From Achatina immaculata (Eukaryota; Mollusca; Gastropoda; Stylommatophora; Achatinidae): a stretch of 64,000 nt of DNA. Of the stretch, positions 1-10,754 are shown in pieces. The stretch covers positions 13,562,459 through 13,626,458 of the forward strand of contig CM019703.1 in NCBI GenBank assembly GCA_009760885.1, written 5' to 3'. A program made the position numbers and the translations under genes. The first letter of the stretch is position 1. Each line of letters opens with the position of its first letter. The notes under the pieces were generated by a model. The model was given only the letters and a program-made list of their open reading frames with translations. It was not told the origin of the DNA and made no database searches.

Positions 1-535
1 TTTGACCTATGTTGATCAAGAGATAATTTGTTTCTAGGGTCCACTAGCAGAGAGAAAACGGGCCGAGGCGTGAATCGAAATGCTGTATAAATATTCAGTA
101 TCATGGTTTATTCCTGCATACAGTCGCTGGGAAAAATGTCTCCATGTTGCTATGGAGTCATAGGAGTGTTTGCAGCCCAGCGTCACAAGCCAACTGGTTT
201 CAGAAGCGTTAGTTTCGAGTAGGCGGTTATATTCCTTTACAAGTATAACCACACGGCTCTTGCCAGATCGATAGCCAGTAACGGAGAAGAACTATACAAA
301 TATACGATTCCTGAAAATGACATGTTATTATTGATAAAACAGTTCGTATATATGGCTTTTATACAGAAGTAATAAATTATGGTGCTTCAGAAAACAAACT
401 TTTATTATGAAATTCAACAGGGTTTCTCACCCCTTTTTCTGCCCATGACCCACTTCCAGTTGTATTTAAATTGTCTCTACCAATTTAGTTTAAAAGTTCA
501 GTTTCTCTTTTTTTTTTTTTTTGAGGAATTGGAAG

Positions 536-905
536 CATGGATAAGAGTGATGGAAGTACCACTGTATCATAGATAAGAGTACTGGAAGTACCACTGTATC
601 ATGGATAAAAGTACCGGGAATATCACTGTATCATGGATAATAGTACCAGGAGCACGTACCACTGTATCATGGATAAGGTAATCAGGAGTACCACTATATC
701 ATGGGTAAGATTATCAAGAGTACCGCTGTATTATGGATAAGATTACCAGGAGTACGTACCACTGTATCATGGATAAGGTAATCAGGAGTACTGTTGTATC
801 ATGGATAAGAGTACCAGGAGTACCATATCATTGTGTCACGGATAAGAGTACCAGGAATACAAATGTATCATGGATAAGAGTATCAGGAATACCATTGTAT
901 CCCAT
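536..905. repeat. Minisatellite, unit about 33 bp
   Basis: About ten degenerate copies of a unit built around 'agtaccactgtatcatgg' and 'ataagagtaccagg'. Short frames read through it because the unit length is a multiple of three. Confidence 0.85.
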
Positions 906-1047
906 GATCGGTCAAGTGAACCTCGTCACGCTCTACTTCCTCTTCCTGATGAAGACACCGCCGTGATTACTCCACTCTGACCAAAAACGAGTGCCCCGCA
1001 TGGCGGTGGAGCTTGTTAAGAAGCCTAGTGCGTAGATAATTTCAGTG

Positions 1048-1420
1048 ATTCTTCTTCTTCTTCAGTCTCCCTGGAACTGAGAGAAGATGTTCTTGACAGC
1101 CGATGCTGTGGAGGTTTTGAGGCACAGAAACATCGTGTTGGCTTCGGGCGGGGGGGGGGGGGGGGGGGCGCGGGAGAGCGAGTCATGGCATCCATTTTTT
1201 TCAGTCCTTCAATGCAGCCAAAAAGCAAGGAGGGGAGGAGGGTATGCAATACTTCTTTCGCAGACTTCACCACCACGAGGAGTATGGCGATCCATGTCCC
1301 GTTTACCAGAAAGCCTGTTACTAGGGGGTGCCAAAGAAGAGGTAAAACAGGGTAGCTGTGGATCGGCAGCCCCGTCAGTTATGGGTGGCTGTTTGCCCAA
1401 AAGAACAGAGTCTTTATGCA
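1048..1420 (-). repeat. GAA-tailed interspersed repeat, copy 1
   Basis: Reverse-oriented copy: it starts with the complement of the (GAA)n tail (ttcttcttcttcag, 1049-1064), continues through the 'cagccgatgctgtggaggt' block, 'caatacttcttt..cagac' and 'atggcgatcc', and ends near the 'gtagctgtggat' block. A run of about 18 G lies at 1150-1167. At least ten copies of this family occur in the window, in both orientations, and no tRNA-type promoter is obvious in it. Confidence 0.7.
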
Positions 1421-1454
1421 CCTACCGACCGATAATTTGGAACAAGATCCTCAA

Positions 1455-1595
1455 AGCTGTATCATCTGCCAAGATCTTCATAGCAGTATCATCTGCCAAG
1501 ATCTTCATAGCAGTATCATCTGCCAAGATCTTCATAGCAGTATCATCTGCCAAGATCTTCATAGCAGTATCATCTGCCAAGATATTCAGATCCGT
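1455..1595. repeat. Minisatellite, 27-bp unit, 5 copies
   Basis: Nearly identical copies of 'gcagtatcatctgccaagat' plus 'cttcata'. The unit is open in several frames on both strands, which makes spurious reading frames. Confidence 0.9.
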
Positions 1596-1644
1596 GAATA
1601 CAAGGAGACACAAAAACACGGCGATTGAAGGAGATTCTTTATAC

Positions 1645-1860
1645 CAGTGTATCCCAACGTGGGGCGTACGCCCCGCAAATGGGCAATTTGAATATTATTG
1701 GGGGTAGGGGAGGCAATTAGTATACATTTATATTATACTTTCTCAGACCTTGTTTGACTATTATGCTGCGGGGTGGGGGGATGGGAGTGGAGTATGGGGT
1801 GCATCAACATCTTTGAGACTTTGAGGTGGGGCATGATCCAAGAAAGTGTGGAAAACACTG
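1645..1860. mobile_element. hAT-like MITE
   Basis: The left end cagtgtatcccaacgtgggg and the right end gtgtggaaaacactg form imperfect terminal inverted repeats of the 'CAGTGxxTCCCA' type known from hAT elements. A GC-rich palindrome (ggggcgtacgcccc) lies just inside the left end. No coding capacity. The 8-bp flanks (ctttatac and cttttaca) are only partly alike, so the duplication is not proven. Confidence 0.5.
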
Positions 1861-1989
1861 CTTTTACATGCAAAGCAAAAGGAATTACCATTTCATTAGA
1901 TTTCCCGCTATATATTTCTTTCTTTCTTCCGAAATGTAAACTATAAGAAACATGCTTCACTCACTTCCTTTCTTGCTTTTTATTAAACA

Positions 1990-2580
1990 ACTAGCTGATA
2001 ACCCGGCGTTGCCCGGGTATTTATTTATCCCAATCAACAAAGTTCTATTCATTTCCACAACCTTCTAGACGGTTCTGCAAAGTTGTATTCATTTCCACAG
2101 CCTTCTAGACGGTTCTACAGAGGTCTGTTCAGTTCCACAATCTTTTAGAAGGTTCTTTAGAGTCTAGATGGTCCTGCAGAGTTCTGTTTGCTCTATTCGA
2201 CTAAACGTGGGCTTAATTGTCATCAGGACTGTCACCAATTAGCTTACCAACCCCGAACATTATGGAATGGACAGTAATCTCGGTCAGTGTGGACACTGTA
2301 TTTTTCACCACTTCTCACCAGCCAGGCCGCTGAGGGATGGACTTGCGAGTGCCACTATTCATCTCAGCGACCCCCGAAAACTACGGATTCGACACAAATA
2401 TCGGTCGTTTTCGATTATTTTTACATGTCATAGCGGTATCCTAGGGATGATCCAACTTCCACGGTGCATTGTCCAGATTGTGAGTAATATGTGTACCAAG
2501 TTTGGCTGAAGTTGCTCCAGGCGTTCCAGCGTGGTGCTCTAACATACACACGCACAAACGTTCATTTATATATATACGCT
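1990..2580 (+). repeat. Interspersed repeat with a 'cccggcgttgcccggg' terminus
   Basis: Begins ctagctgataacccggcg with a small GC hairpin, contains three decayed direct repeats of 'ttccacaaccttctagacgg', and ends with 'gtaccaagtttggctgaag', 'ttgctccaggcgttccag' and a 'acatacacacgcacaaacg' tract before (TA)n. These two end types resemble a repeat seen widely in animal genomes; I cannot name its class. No coding potential. Confidence 0.45.
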
Positions 2581-3144
2581 TGTCTCTGTAAGATCTAAAT
2601 TTAGATAATACCCAATAGCATCAACGGGGCGTGCATAATTATGCAGTGTCCTATTTGCTCTCCTTGTCTCTGTATTGGCTGAATATCAATTTCTCTCATG
2701 ACCAAAAACACTTGTTTATAGTGTTGCTTTCTAAATGCAGCATCTGTGCCAAATTGTGATCAATCGGTTTTTGCCTCTTTTCTCGCTCGCGCCTCCCGCC
2801 TCCTCCCCTCAACTCCTCCCGGGGCTATACTGCATTACCACGCTGCTAAGTTATTGTTTCGTCGAATGATATTACCTTCCTGTGCTGCATGTGATAAAAT
2901 TTTGCGGCATCTAAGGCAGTGGTTTTCAACTTGGAACCCGTAGGACACAAACTGCTGCTTTAGGCTTTAAATGTGGCACATCTCCTCGTGTTATCGTGGA
3001 TTCTGCACCTGCACTGTAAGCCTGTACTTAAGTTTCATAGTGAAGTTGTAGTTTATAATAATTTAGGACCTGAGTTTAAGTTTTGTACGAAAGTGAATCA
3101 TGGGCATTAAAAAAAATCAATGCAGAAGTCACTGGAGACATAGG

Positions 3145-3250
3145 AGATATGGTTTACTAAATGATGCTGTGGTTTACTAAATCGTGATGTGGTTTACTAA
3201 ATGATGATGTGGTTTAATAAATGATGATGTGGTTTACTAAATGATGCTGT
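3145..3250. repeat. Minisatellite, about 20-bp unit
   Basis: Five to six copies of 'gatgtggtttactaaatgat', with small variants. Confidence 0.85.
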
Positions 3251-3551
3251 AACTGCACTGAAAAACTGAGATGACAAACGAAAAGCGGTGGGAAAAAAAG
3301 GGTTTTAATAAAAATAAACTAAGAAAAGTGTCGTCACCATTAACTGGATAGTTGGTCTTTTGAAAACAGCGCCAACAACAGGAGAGATAACTGGGGAAAA
3401 AAGGAAAGCCGATAGACAAGCACATAAAAAAAAATTATACTCTGTTTAACGTTACAACGTATTAGAAACTCATCAAAAACGGGCTGCCAAAAATTATCAG
3501 ATATAGAGATCTGAGGAGAAGTGTTACCTGTAATAACTATCGTATCAGGAC

Positions 3552-3552
<1 letters not shown>

Positions 3553-3591
<39 letters not shown>
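3553..3591. repeat. (GAT)n microsatellite
   Basis: About 13 uninterrupted trinucleotides. GAT/ATC runs also end several LINE copies in this window, but no LINE 3' end is recognised at this one. Confidence 0.9.
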
Positions 3592-3914
3592 CATGAGTTC
3601 ATAAATTTTTGGTTACCAGAAAAAAACGACAGTAAAATGCGAGAGGAACTTTAACTGTTGGGTGTAAAGGAGGGGGGGCACAGACAGACAGACAGACAGA
3701 CAGACAGATTCCTGCTAGAAATGTCTAATTTGGCCTTTAAAGGCCTTTAAATGCGTCTGTTTTTAAAAGATTCCAGAACTGAAAATGAACGACGCATTAG
3801 TTGTTTCTCCGCGGAAAATTGGTTCATAATCCCTGTTTTAACATTTTGACTGTAGACTGCGGGTTATATAGTTTCGTTAACTTCACATGATGATGATGAT
3901 AACTTCACAGTGAA

Positions 3915-4199
3915 GATATATCTAGTGAGACAGAATGTATGTAACCGGACTAATCACTAGACTACAATGTGAAAATACATTAAATCACACAGAATGTATG
4001 TAGCTGCACAAATCATTAGACTACAGTGTGAAAACAGCGAAAAGCAGAAAATATATTTTAATGCAAAGAAAACGAAATTGATGATAACTGACAAAACAAA
4101 TAAGGCAGCTGAAAGATGTGTCAGTGAGGAAAAATTGGAAGAAGTGGAGAGTTTTGAATATCTTAGATCACTACTAGATACAATGAGGGAAATTAAAAG
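3915..4199 (+). mobile_element. RTE family B fragment (RT C-terminal part), 5' piece
   Basis: A tandem pair of about 60 bp (acacagaatgtatgta..., 3930-4030) leads into a frame reading [18 protein letters not shown] and EEVESFEYLRS, the segment following the RT catalytic core in the RTE-B copies at 22 kb and 60 kb. The frame stops matching at 4199, where the minus-strand RTE-A copy begins with its (ATC)n tail. The following RTE-B codons ([11 protein letters not shown]) reappear at about 9250-9288, so RTE-A inserted into this copy. Confidence 0.75.
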
Positions 4200-4204
4200 G
4201 ACAT

Positions 4205-5616
4205 CATCATCATCATCTTCATCATTAGGTGCCGTGTTGACTGGCGTTGGCTATTATGCTTCTCCAGAGTGCACGATCCTTCATGCAGGCCATCAGCTCA
4301 GTTGATGATCTCCTCTCACACCATCCCGTCAGACTGTCCAGTATCATTTCTCTTGGTCTTCCTCTTGAACTTCTTCCTTCTGTTTTTCCTGTTGTTATAA
4401 TATTTTCAATGCCCCCTCTTCTCATTGCATGTCCTATGAACGTACATTGTCTCTCTCTTATTTTTTGACAAGATTTTTTGTCTCTCTAGCTTTCTCATAC
4501 ATTCTTCATTAGTTATTTTTGCTGTCCAGGGGATTCGCAACATTCTTCTAATAAACCACATTTCTGCTGCTTCCAATGATTTTTGTGCAGACCTGCCTAT
4601 TGTCCATGATTCACTTCCATATAACAAGATAGGTTCAATATAGCATTTTAGGACTCGTTTTCTAACATTCATTGATAAGGATGTGTTGGATAATATGTTT
4701 CTTATTCTCTGAAATGCAGTCTTTGCTTGGCCTATTATGTTCCTAATTTCTGTTCTGCATTTCCCATCTGAAGTTATTACTGCTCCAAGGTATTTGAATT
4801 TCTGCACCTGCTTTAGAATAGTTCCGTTTAATTTAATACTGCATGCTGGTGGATTCTGTTTCTTAGATATAACCATAGTGTCTGTCTTTTTGATATTCAA
4901 AGTAAGGCCTTTCTGTTCACTTTCTTTAGCGACTTTATCCAAGAGATTTTGCAGGTCTTGTTGGTTCTCAGCTATCAGTACTGTGTCGTCAGCATACCGA
5001 AGGTTGTTAATATTGTATCCTCCAATTTTTATATCTGGTTCTGTGATGATCGTTCTTAGAACATTCTCGCTGTACAGAGAAAAAAGGTCTGAAGATAGTA
5101 TACATCCTTGTCGCACCCCTATCTCCTCTAGTGCCTCTATTCCTTCTATCAGGCCCAGTCGCTTTTCCGTTTTTCATGTGTTTGATGGCATCTATGATTT
5201 CATCTTCAAGTATTGGTGGTCCATCACAGTTTTCAGTATCTGGTGTTAATTCTGGCCTTTCTCCTCCATATAGCTCACTGATATACTCTGTCCACCTGTC
5301 CACAATGTCTTCTTTTCCCACTAACATTTTACCTTCTTTTGATGTCAGACATCCTGTGGTATATTTTGTCTTCCTGTCTGTGAGTTCACTAATTCGTTTG
5401 TGCACATTTTTGCTGTCTTTATTATGGGAGTCCTTTATTTGTCTGCACTGTTCACTTAACCACACTTCCTTTGCTTCTCTGCATTTGCATCTTATTTCTC
5501 AATTTATCTTGCTATGTTTTTCTTGGTTATTTTTCCTCCTCCTCCTCTTGTCCATCAGTCCTAAGATGTCTTCTGTCATCCATTTATTTTTAGAGGCTTC
5601 TTTTTTCGGTGGTATT
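4205..5616 (-). mobile_element. RTE family A retrotransposon, 3' half (RT domain), split by a Nimb insertion
   Basis: On the minus strand, reading from 5616 down: linker (EASKNKWMTEDILGLMDKRR), pre-RT (KMLVGKEDIVDRWTEYI), palm helix (AIKHMKNGKATGPD), then after a frameshift near 5110 RQGCILS, the catalytic [24 protein letters not shown], and the C-terminal CYIEPILLYGSESWT block, ending before (ATC)n at 4202. This is the RTE-type endonuclease/RT polyprotein in two visible pieces; the upstream piece lies at 8527-9249. Stops and frameshifts make it inactive. About 30 residues of the RT fingers region are missing or scrambled. Confidence 0.85.
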
Positions 5617-6190
5617 ATCTCCGTAACAGATGGAACTATAAAAAAGCAAACTGGACAATGTACAGACATCGTACAGGTATCCTGGTGGGACAGCTGTCCA
5701 TAGAAGGTAAGGATATTAACAGCATAGTGAAGGAATTTAATGCTTGTATCCTTCAGGCCGCTCGTGAAACCATTCCCAGAGGAGCTCGCAGGGACTATAA
5801 ACCATAATGGTCTAGTGAGCTGGGAAAACTCCATGATGACGTGGAAGCAGCTCGAAAGCAAGCAGAAAATAGACCATGCCAAGAACACCACAATAATTAC
5901 CAACATTCTAAGGCCAAATTTCAGAGAGCAAAGCTGCAAGCCAGACGGGAAAGTTGGAGAGAGAAAACAGAGTCCCTAAACTTTGAAACGGATGGAAGGA
6001 AACTGTGGAAACTAATCAAACAGTTAAATGATGAGAGTACTGGAAGAAGTACAAAGGTTACACTAATAGAGGAGGGGAAAACTCTTACAGGTAAGCAGGT
6101 AGCAGATCACTTTGCTCGCATGTTTGCACAGGATTGCAACATTGATATCCATCCATCGAGCCACAGAAAGAGGAGGAACAAGTCAGAAAA

Positions 6191-7018
6191 GTGGAGGTCA
6201 TGGATGCACCAATCACTCGCAGTGAGTTAGACCTAGCAGTTAGTAAACTGAAACCAAGGAAATCACCAGGACCAGATGGAGTGTCCAATGAAATTATCAA
6301 GAACCTGGGAATGGCAGCAATGGGAAAGCTGTTGGATATTTTCAATATGTGCTGGAGCACATCTCAAATCTGGAAGGAAGCAAGCATGGTACCACTGCTA
6401 AAACCAGGGAAAAACAGTGATACTGCCTCCAGCTACAGGCCAATCAGTCTCACTAGCTGCCTATGCAAAACGATGGAACGCATCATTGACCTGAGGCTAA
6501 AATGGTACCTAGAAAGTGAAAACCTTCTCGTTCCACAACAAGCAGGATTTAGGCAGTACTACATTACGGAATATCAAGTGATAGACCTGAAGAAAGCCTT
6601 TGATAAAGTATGGAAAAAAGGTCTGCTGTGGAAACTAAGAAACTGCAATGTGAATGGAAGACTGTACAACTGGATAAAGTCCTATTTACACAATAGAAGA
6701 GCTAGAGTAGTAATGGATGGACACAAAAGCCAGAAAGTACTTCTTCGACACGGTGTACCACAAGGAGGAGTCCTTTCGCCTACACTATTCCTTGTATTCA
6801 TTAATGACCTAGTCAAGAAACTTCCCTATGGAATCAAAGCGGCACTGTATGCAGATGATCTGGTCATGTGGTGTACAGGTGAATATGCGACAGTTGCTAC
6901 ACAGAGACTCCAAAGAGCAGCAGACATCTTGACATCATGGGCAAACAAATGGTGTGTAAGTATCAACACAGAGAAATCAAGTACCACTCTAAACAGAAAG
7001 CAGGTAAGATCTTTGTAA
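6191..7018 (+). pseudogene. Reverse transcriptase of the Nimb-like LINE
   Basis: RT fingers and palm of the element at 5630-8513. It shows motif 1-2 (KPRKSPGPDGVSNEI), motif 3 (SSYRPISLTSCLCKTMERII), motif 4 (DLKKAFDKVW, first Asp), motif 5 (YADDLV, paired Asp) and motif 4-like HGVPQGGVLSP. It ends by frameshift inside the thumb, where the overlapping frame from 6937 takes over. Compared with intact relatives it lacks the residues between 'FRQ' and 'VDLKKAFD', an internal deletion of about 60 bp. Confidence 0.85.
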
Positions 7019-8481
7019 ATGAAATACCCTTAAGGATGGACAACCAACCCACTTACTTAGGAGTGACTCTTGACTCAAAACTGACGTGGAAGCAACACAT
7101 CAACAGTGCAGAAGCAAAAGCCAGAAGAAAACTAGCCATATTAAGAAAATTGAGTGGAACCACATGGGGAGCTAGTGAAAGAATCCTCAAGAATGTATAT
7201 CAGCAAAGTATTCTACCACATTTAGAATATGGCTCAACATCTTGGTGCACAGCATCAAACACTACGCTGCATAATCTAGACAAGGTTCAAAATCAGTCAC
7301 TACGGATTATCACAGGTGCCATGAGGTCCACACCAATAGTAGAAATGCAGCAAATAGTTGGTGTTCAACCGCTAAAGGAACGTAGAGACACAAATGTCAT
7401 GACCATGGGAGAAAAATTCCTTAGCTCTGTAAGCCATCCCCTGAAGGAGAGATTCAATAACTTGGCATTAGGACGGCTTAAAAGAAGCAGCTTCATTCAT
7501 CAGGCCAAGCGTATGCGTAAGCTGATACCTGACCTTCCAACTGTAGTCGCTCCATTATCATCTGTACCAGAGCATACACCATGGAAAGAAGCAGATTATA
7601 CACAAATAACTATTCAGACTGATGTGAAAGGTGTGCAGAATGGTGAGATGCAGAGCAGTCTTGTAAGATCAACAGCCACACTTAGTGTTCTAAATGACAA
7701 ATATCCATGTGACACCTGGATACGTGTGTATATAGATGGATCTACACATAATGCCATAAAGAATGGAGGGGCAGGAGCATATATTGAATATCCAAACAAC
7801 ACCATTGACAAGATTTCCATACCCACTGGAAAATACTGCAACAACTTTGATGCAGAAGTTAGGGCAATTATTGCTGTAGTTGAAAAACTATCAGACTCCA
7901 GAATTGATACAAGTCCTGTAGTAATTCTCATAGATGCAAGATCAGTACTGGAAGCTCTTCAGTGCAACAAACTACCAGAACTTAAAGATGCCTTGTCGAA
8001 AATTGGCTTACAACATGGAGTCACTTTGCAATGGATTCCCTCCCACTGTGGGATACCAGGCAATGAGAAAGCTGACCATCTGGCCAAAGAGGGCACTGAA
8101 ATGGAGCAACGAGATATACCAATCACCTATAATCAGAAGAAAAGCATGATAAAAACCTACAGGAAGCCACAAACACCACCACATGATGACTATCACATGC
8201 TAAACAGAAAGGAACAAGTCACCATCTTCCGTCTCCGAACAGGACACAGTCGACTCCGAAGTCATATGTATACAAAGTTTAAGGTTGGTACTACTAATCT
8301 ATGTACATGTGCCCAGGTGCCCCAAAGTGTGGAACATATCCTCCATAACTGCACCAACTATGAGACACTGAGAAATAATTACTGGCCCAGTGAAACCACT
8401 AAAGAAGATAAGCTCTACGGTTCCATACATGAGTTACAAAAAACAGTGAAATTTATCCAAGAGACAGGACTGCAGATATAG
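7000..8481 (+). pseudogene. RT thumb, RNase H and C-terminal knuckle of the Nimb-like LINE
   Basis: A long open frame (usable from about 6990) starting with the thumb (PTYLGVTLDSKLTWKQHI), then 'VYQQSILPHLEYGSTSWC', then RNase H with its four acidic residues apparent: D in YIDGST, E in DAEVRA, D in LIDARSV and D in GNEKADHLA. It ends with a Cys/His cluster (CTC...HILHNC) and TAG at 8479-8481. This is the longest uninterrupted retrotransposon frame in the window, indicating a fairly young insertion. Confidence 0.88.
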
Positions 8482-8526
8482 ACAGACAGTGCGAACGAAG
8501 AAGAAGAAGAAGAATCTCCTTAACAG

Positions 8527-9249
8527 TTTGGTGGATAGAATCTCTTAACATTGCCCATTGTTCATCTATACTATTTATCTTTGCTATTGCATTGTATCTA
8601 TTTGTTATAATAACTTTGTATTGTTCTCGCAGTTCTTGGTCATTTTTAAGGAGTTCTGTATTCAGTTTGATGTTTCTCACTTTTCTGCCTGCTTTCTTTA
8701 CCTTTATTCTCATTTTTACACACAGTGGGTAATGTCACTATTGCAGTCGGCTCCTGGCATGGTTTATGTTGTCAGTAATGCATTCCGGAATAGTTTGTTG
8801 ATTAATAAGTAGTCTATCTGGTACAAAGTCTTTTTGTCTGGGCTACACCACGTTGCCAGTCTTCAGGTATGTTGTTTAAACCAAGTATTTCCTACAGCCA
8901 TGCTATGTATTCTTGCCCATTCAATTAATTTACTATCTCTGTCATTCCTCTCCCAAATTCCATAGTCACCAACGATGTCTGAAGTTCTTCCTTTACCAAC
9001 TTTGGCATTAAAATCTCCCATGACTATAGTAACTTCATGTGACTTTGTGTGTCATTATAAAATAGCTGAACATCTTCTTCAGAACTTTCAGATGTTGGAG
9101 CGTACACTTGTATAATATTTTTGTTTATTGGTCGTCCTTTCAGTTGGGCTAGCTGGACTCTGTCCGAGATGTTCAGATATCCTACAGTTGTCCTTGCTGT
9201 TTGTTCGTCAAATATTATTCCTACTCCTCGTTCATGTTTCTCACTTCCA
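8527..9249 (-). mobile_element. RTE family A retrotransposon, 5' part (endonuclease and linker)
   Basis: Minus strand from 9249 down: APE-type endonuclease pieces (SEKHERGVGIIFDEQT; NIIQVYAPTSESSEED; 'VMGDFNAKVG'), then linker codons (RIKVKKAGRKVRNIKLN; IDEQWAMLRDSIHQTVKEI). The last codons before 8527 continue directly into 'IPPKKEASKNKW' at 5616, with the Nimb element between. The 5' end is truncated within the endonuclease. Several stops are present. Confidence 0.8.
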
Positions 9250-9290
9250 CAAAGTAAAACAACTAAAGAATCTGTGGAGAGGAACATGTG
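9250..9290 (+). mobile_element. RTE family B fragment, continuation of 3915-4199
   Basis: Reads [12 protein letters not shown], the codons that follow MREIKR-TS in intact family-B copies (compare 22345-22385). It is the far flank of the RTE-A insertion. Confidence 0.65.
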
Positions 9291-10745
9291 TTCTAAATAT
9301 TCACCACTGACGGACCCCTTGTTTTATGTCAGACCAAGTTGTTTTTTTACCATTTATTCTTACTGCTGCCTGTTGGTCTAGATACAGCAGTGATGTTAAT
9401 TGTATCAAATGTGTTGGAAATCCCATTTTTATCATTATTTCCCAAAATTTCTGGTGTTGTACAGAATCAAATGCCTTTGAATAGTCTATAAAAGATAAAT
9501 ATAGATCCAGGTTAAACTCCCTGCATTTCTCTATTATTAATCTTATATTGAATATATGATCTCTTGATCCTCTTCCTTGCCTGAAACCAGCTTGGACCAT
9601 ATTGACTTCTTCTATTTTCTGTCGAAGTCTGCCCATTATGATTTTTAACAGAATGTTACTAGCATGACTAATCAGGGCAACAGTTCTGTAGTTTGTGCAT
9701 AATTTCAGGTTACCCTTTTTTGGCAGTGGTATGAATACAGTTCTTTTCCATTCTTTTGGCCAAATACCTGAATGCCATATCTTTTTACATAGTGCATGAT
9801 AGATTGTTGCACACTCCTTTCCTCCAGCTTTAATAAGTTCAGCCGTTATCTCGTCACATCCTGGTGATTTACCATTTTTCAGATTCTTTATTGCCCATAA
9901 AACTTCTTCTATTGTCGGTTCGGGTTCTTTCTCCTCCAATAATAATTCACGCTGTTGATTTTTGCTTTCACAGTCGGTTGTTTCATACATTCCTCTGCAA
10001 TATTCCTTCCATCTTTCTAGAATTTCCTCTGTCTCTGTCAAGGTATTCCCCATCTCGTCACAAATTACATTTAGCTTAGGTGTGACATTTCTCGTCAATG
10101 TCTTCATTTCTTTAAACATTTCACTATCTCTTCCACACTTCTGATGTCCTTCTATTCTTTCACAACAATCTTATATGTATTGTGTTTTGTCTTTTCTTAT
10201 GTTTCTTCGTACTTCTTTTGTTAAAGATTTATATTCCTCTTTGTTGATGTTTGTCACTTTCTATAGCGTCTTCATTTCTCTACGTTGTTTTATCAGTTCT
10301 AGTGTGCCTGCTGTAATCCATCCATTCTTTTGTGTTTTCTTTACTAGAACCATGCCTTTAGCTGTTGTTATTAAAATATCTCTGGCCTGCGTAGCCAATT
10401 CATTAGTGTTATCTCCTCCTGTACAGCCATCAGGATTTCGAAACGGTTCTTCACTTCTATACTGTATTGTTCTGGTATATTTGTAAGATCAAAGCGGAGT
10501 AGTCTTGATCCTCTAAATGTCTTTTTTATCTTTATCTTCATGTCTGCTATTAATAACTCATGGTCCGTGTCACAATCAGCACCTGGTAAATTTTTTTGCT
10601 GATGTTATACTTGATCTCCAATTTCTTAGCACAAAAATGCAATCTATTTGACTCTTGGTTTTCCTATCAGATGATGTCCATGTGTAAAGTCTTCTTGGAT
10701 GTTGTTTAAAAAGTGTGTTAGCGATCATAGCTCATTTTCCATACA
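9291..10745 (-). mobile_element. RTE family B retrotransposon, linker and RT N-terminal half, both ends truncated
   Basis: Minus strand: end of endonuclease (10745-10500, with stops), linker (GWITAGTLELIKQRREMKTL), then an open frame 10119-9301 with [70 protein letters not shown], and [17 protein letters not shown], stopping at KQGVRQ just before the YADD motif would come. RT motifs 1-4 are readable. It abuts the 5' end of a plus-strand RTE at about 10750, head to head. Confidence 0.85.
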
Positions 10746-10754
10746 AAACACCAT

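Larger units (their letters stand above)
5630..8513 (+). mobile_element. Nimb/I-superfamily LINE with RNase H, 5'-truncated, with intact target-site duplication
   Basis: Flanked by atctccgtaacag (5617-5629) and atctccttaacag (8514-8526), a 13-bp duplication with one mismatch. The element begins after the endonuclease, carries RT (KPRKSPGPDGVSNEIIKNL; AGFRQYY; LKKAFDKVW; HGVPQGGVLSP; AALYADDLVMW) and RNase H (YIDGSTHN; DAEVRAI; IDARSVLEAL; WIPSHCGIPGNEKAD), a C-terminal CXCX8H-type knuckle (CTCAQVPQSVEHILHNC), and ends in (GAA)n. About 20 residues are deleted between FRQYY and LKKAFD, and a frameshift lies near 6990, so it is dead. The order RT then RNase H places it in the I superfamily; Nimb is my best fit. 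Confidence 0.88.

Noticed and set aside
4737..5703. Plus-strand frames of 170 and 190 residues
   Set aside because: Shadows of the minus-strand RTE-A reverse transcriptase.
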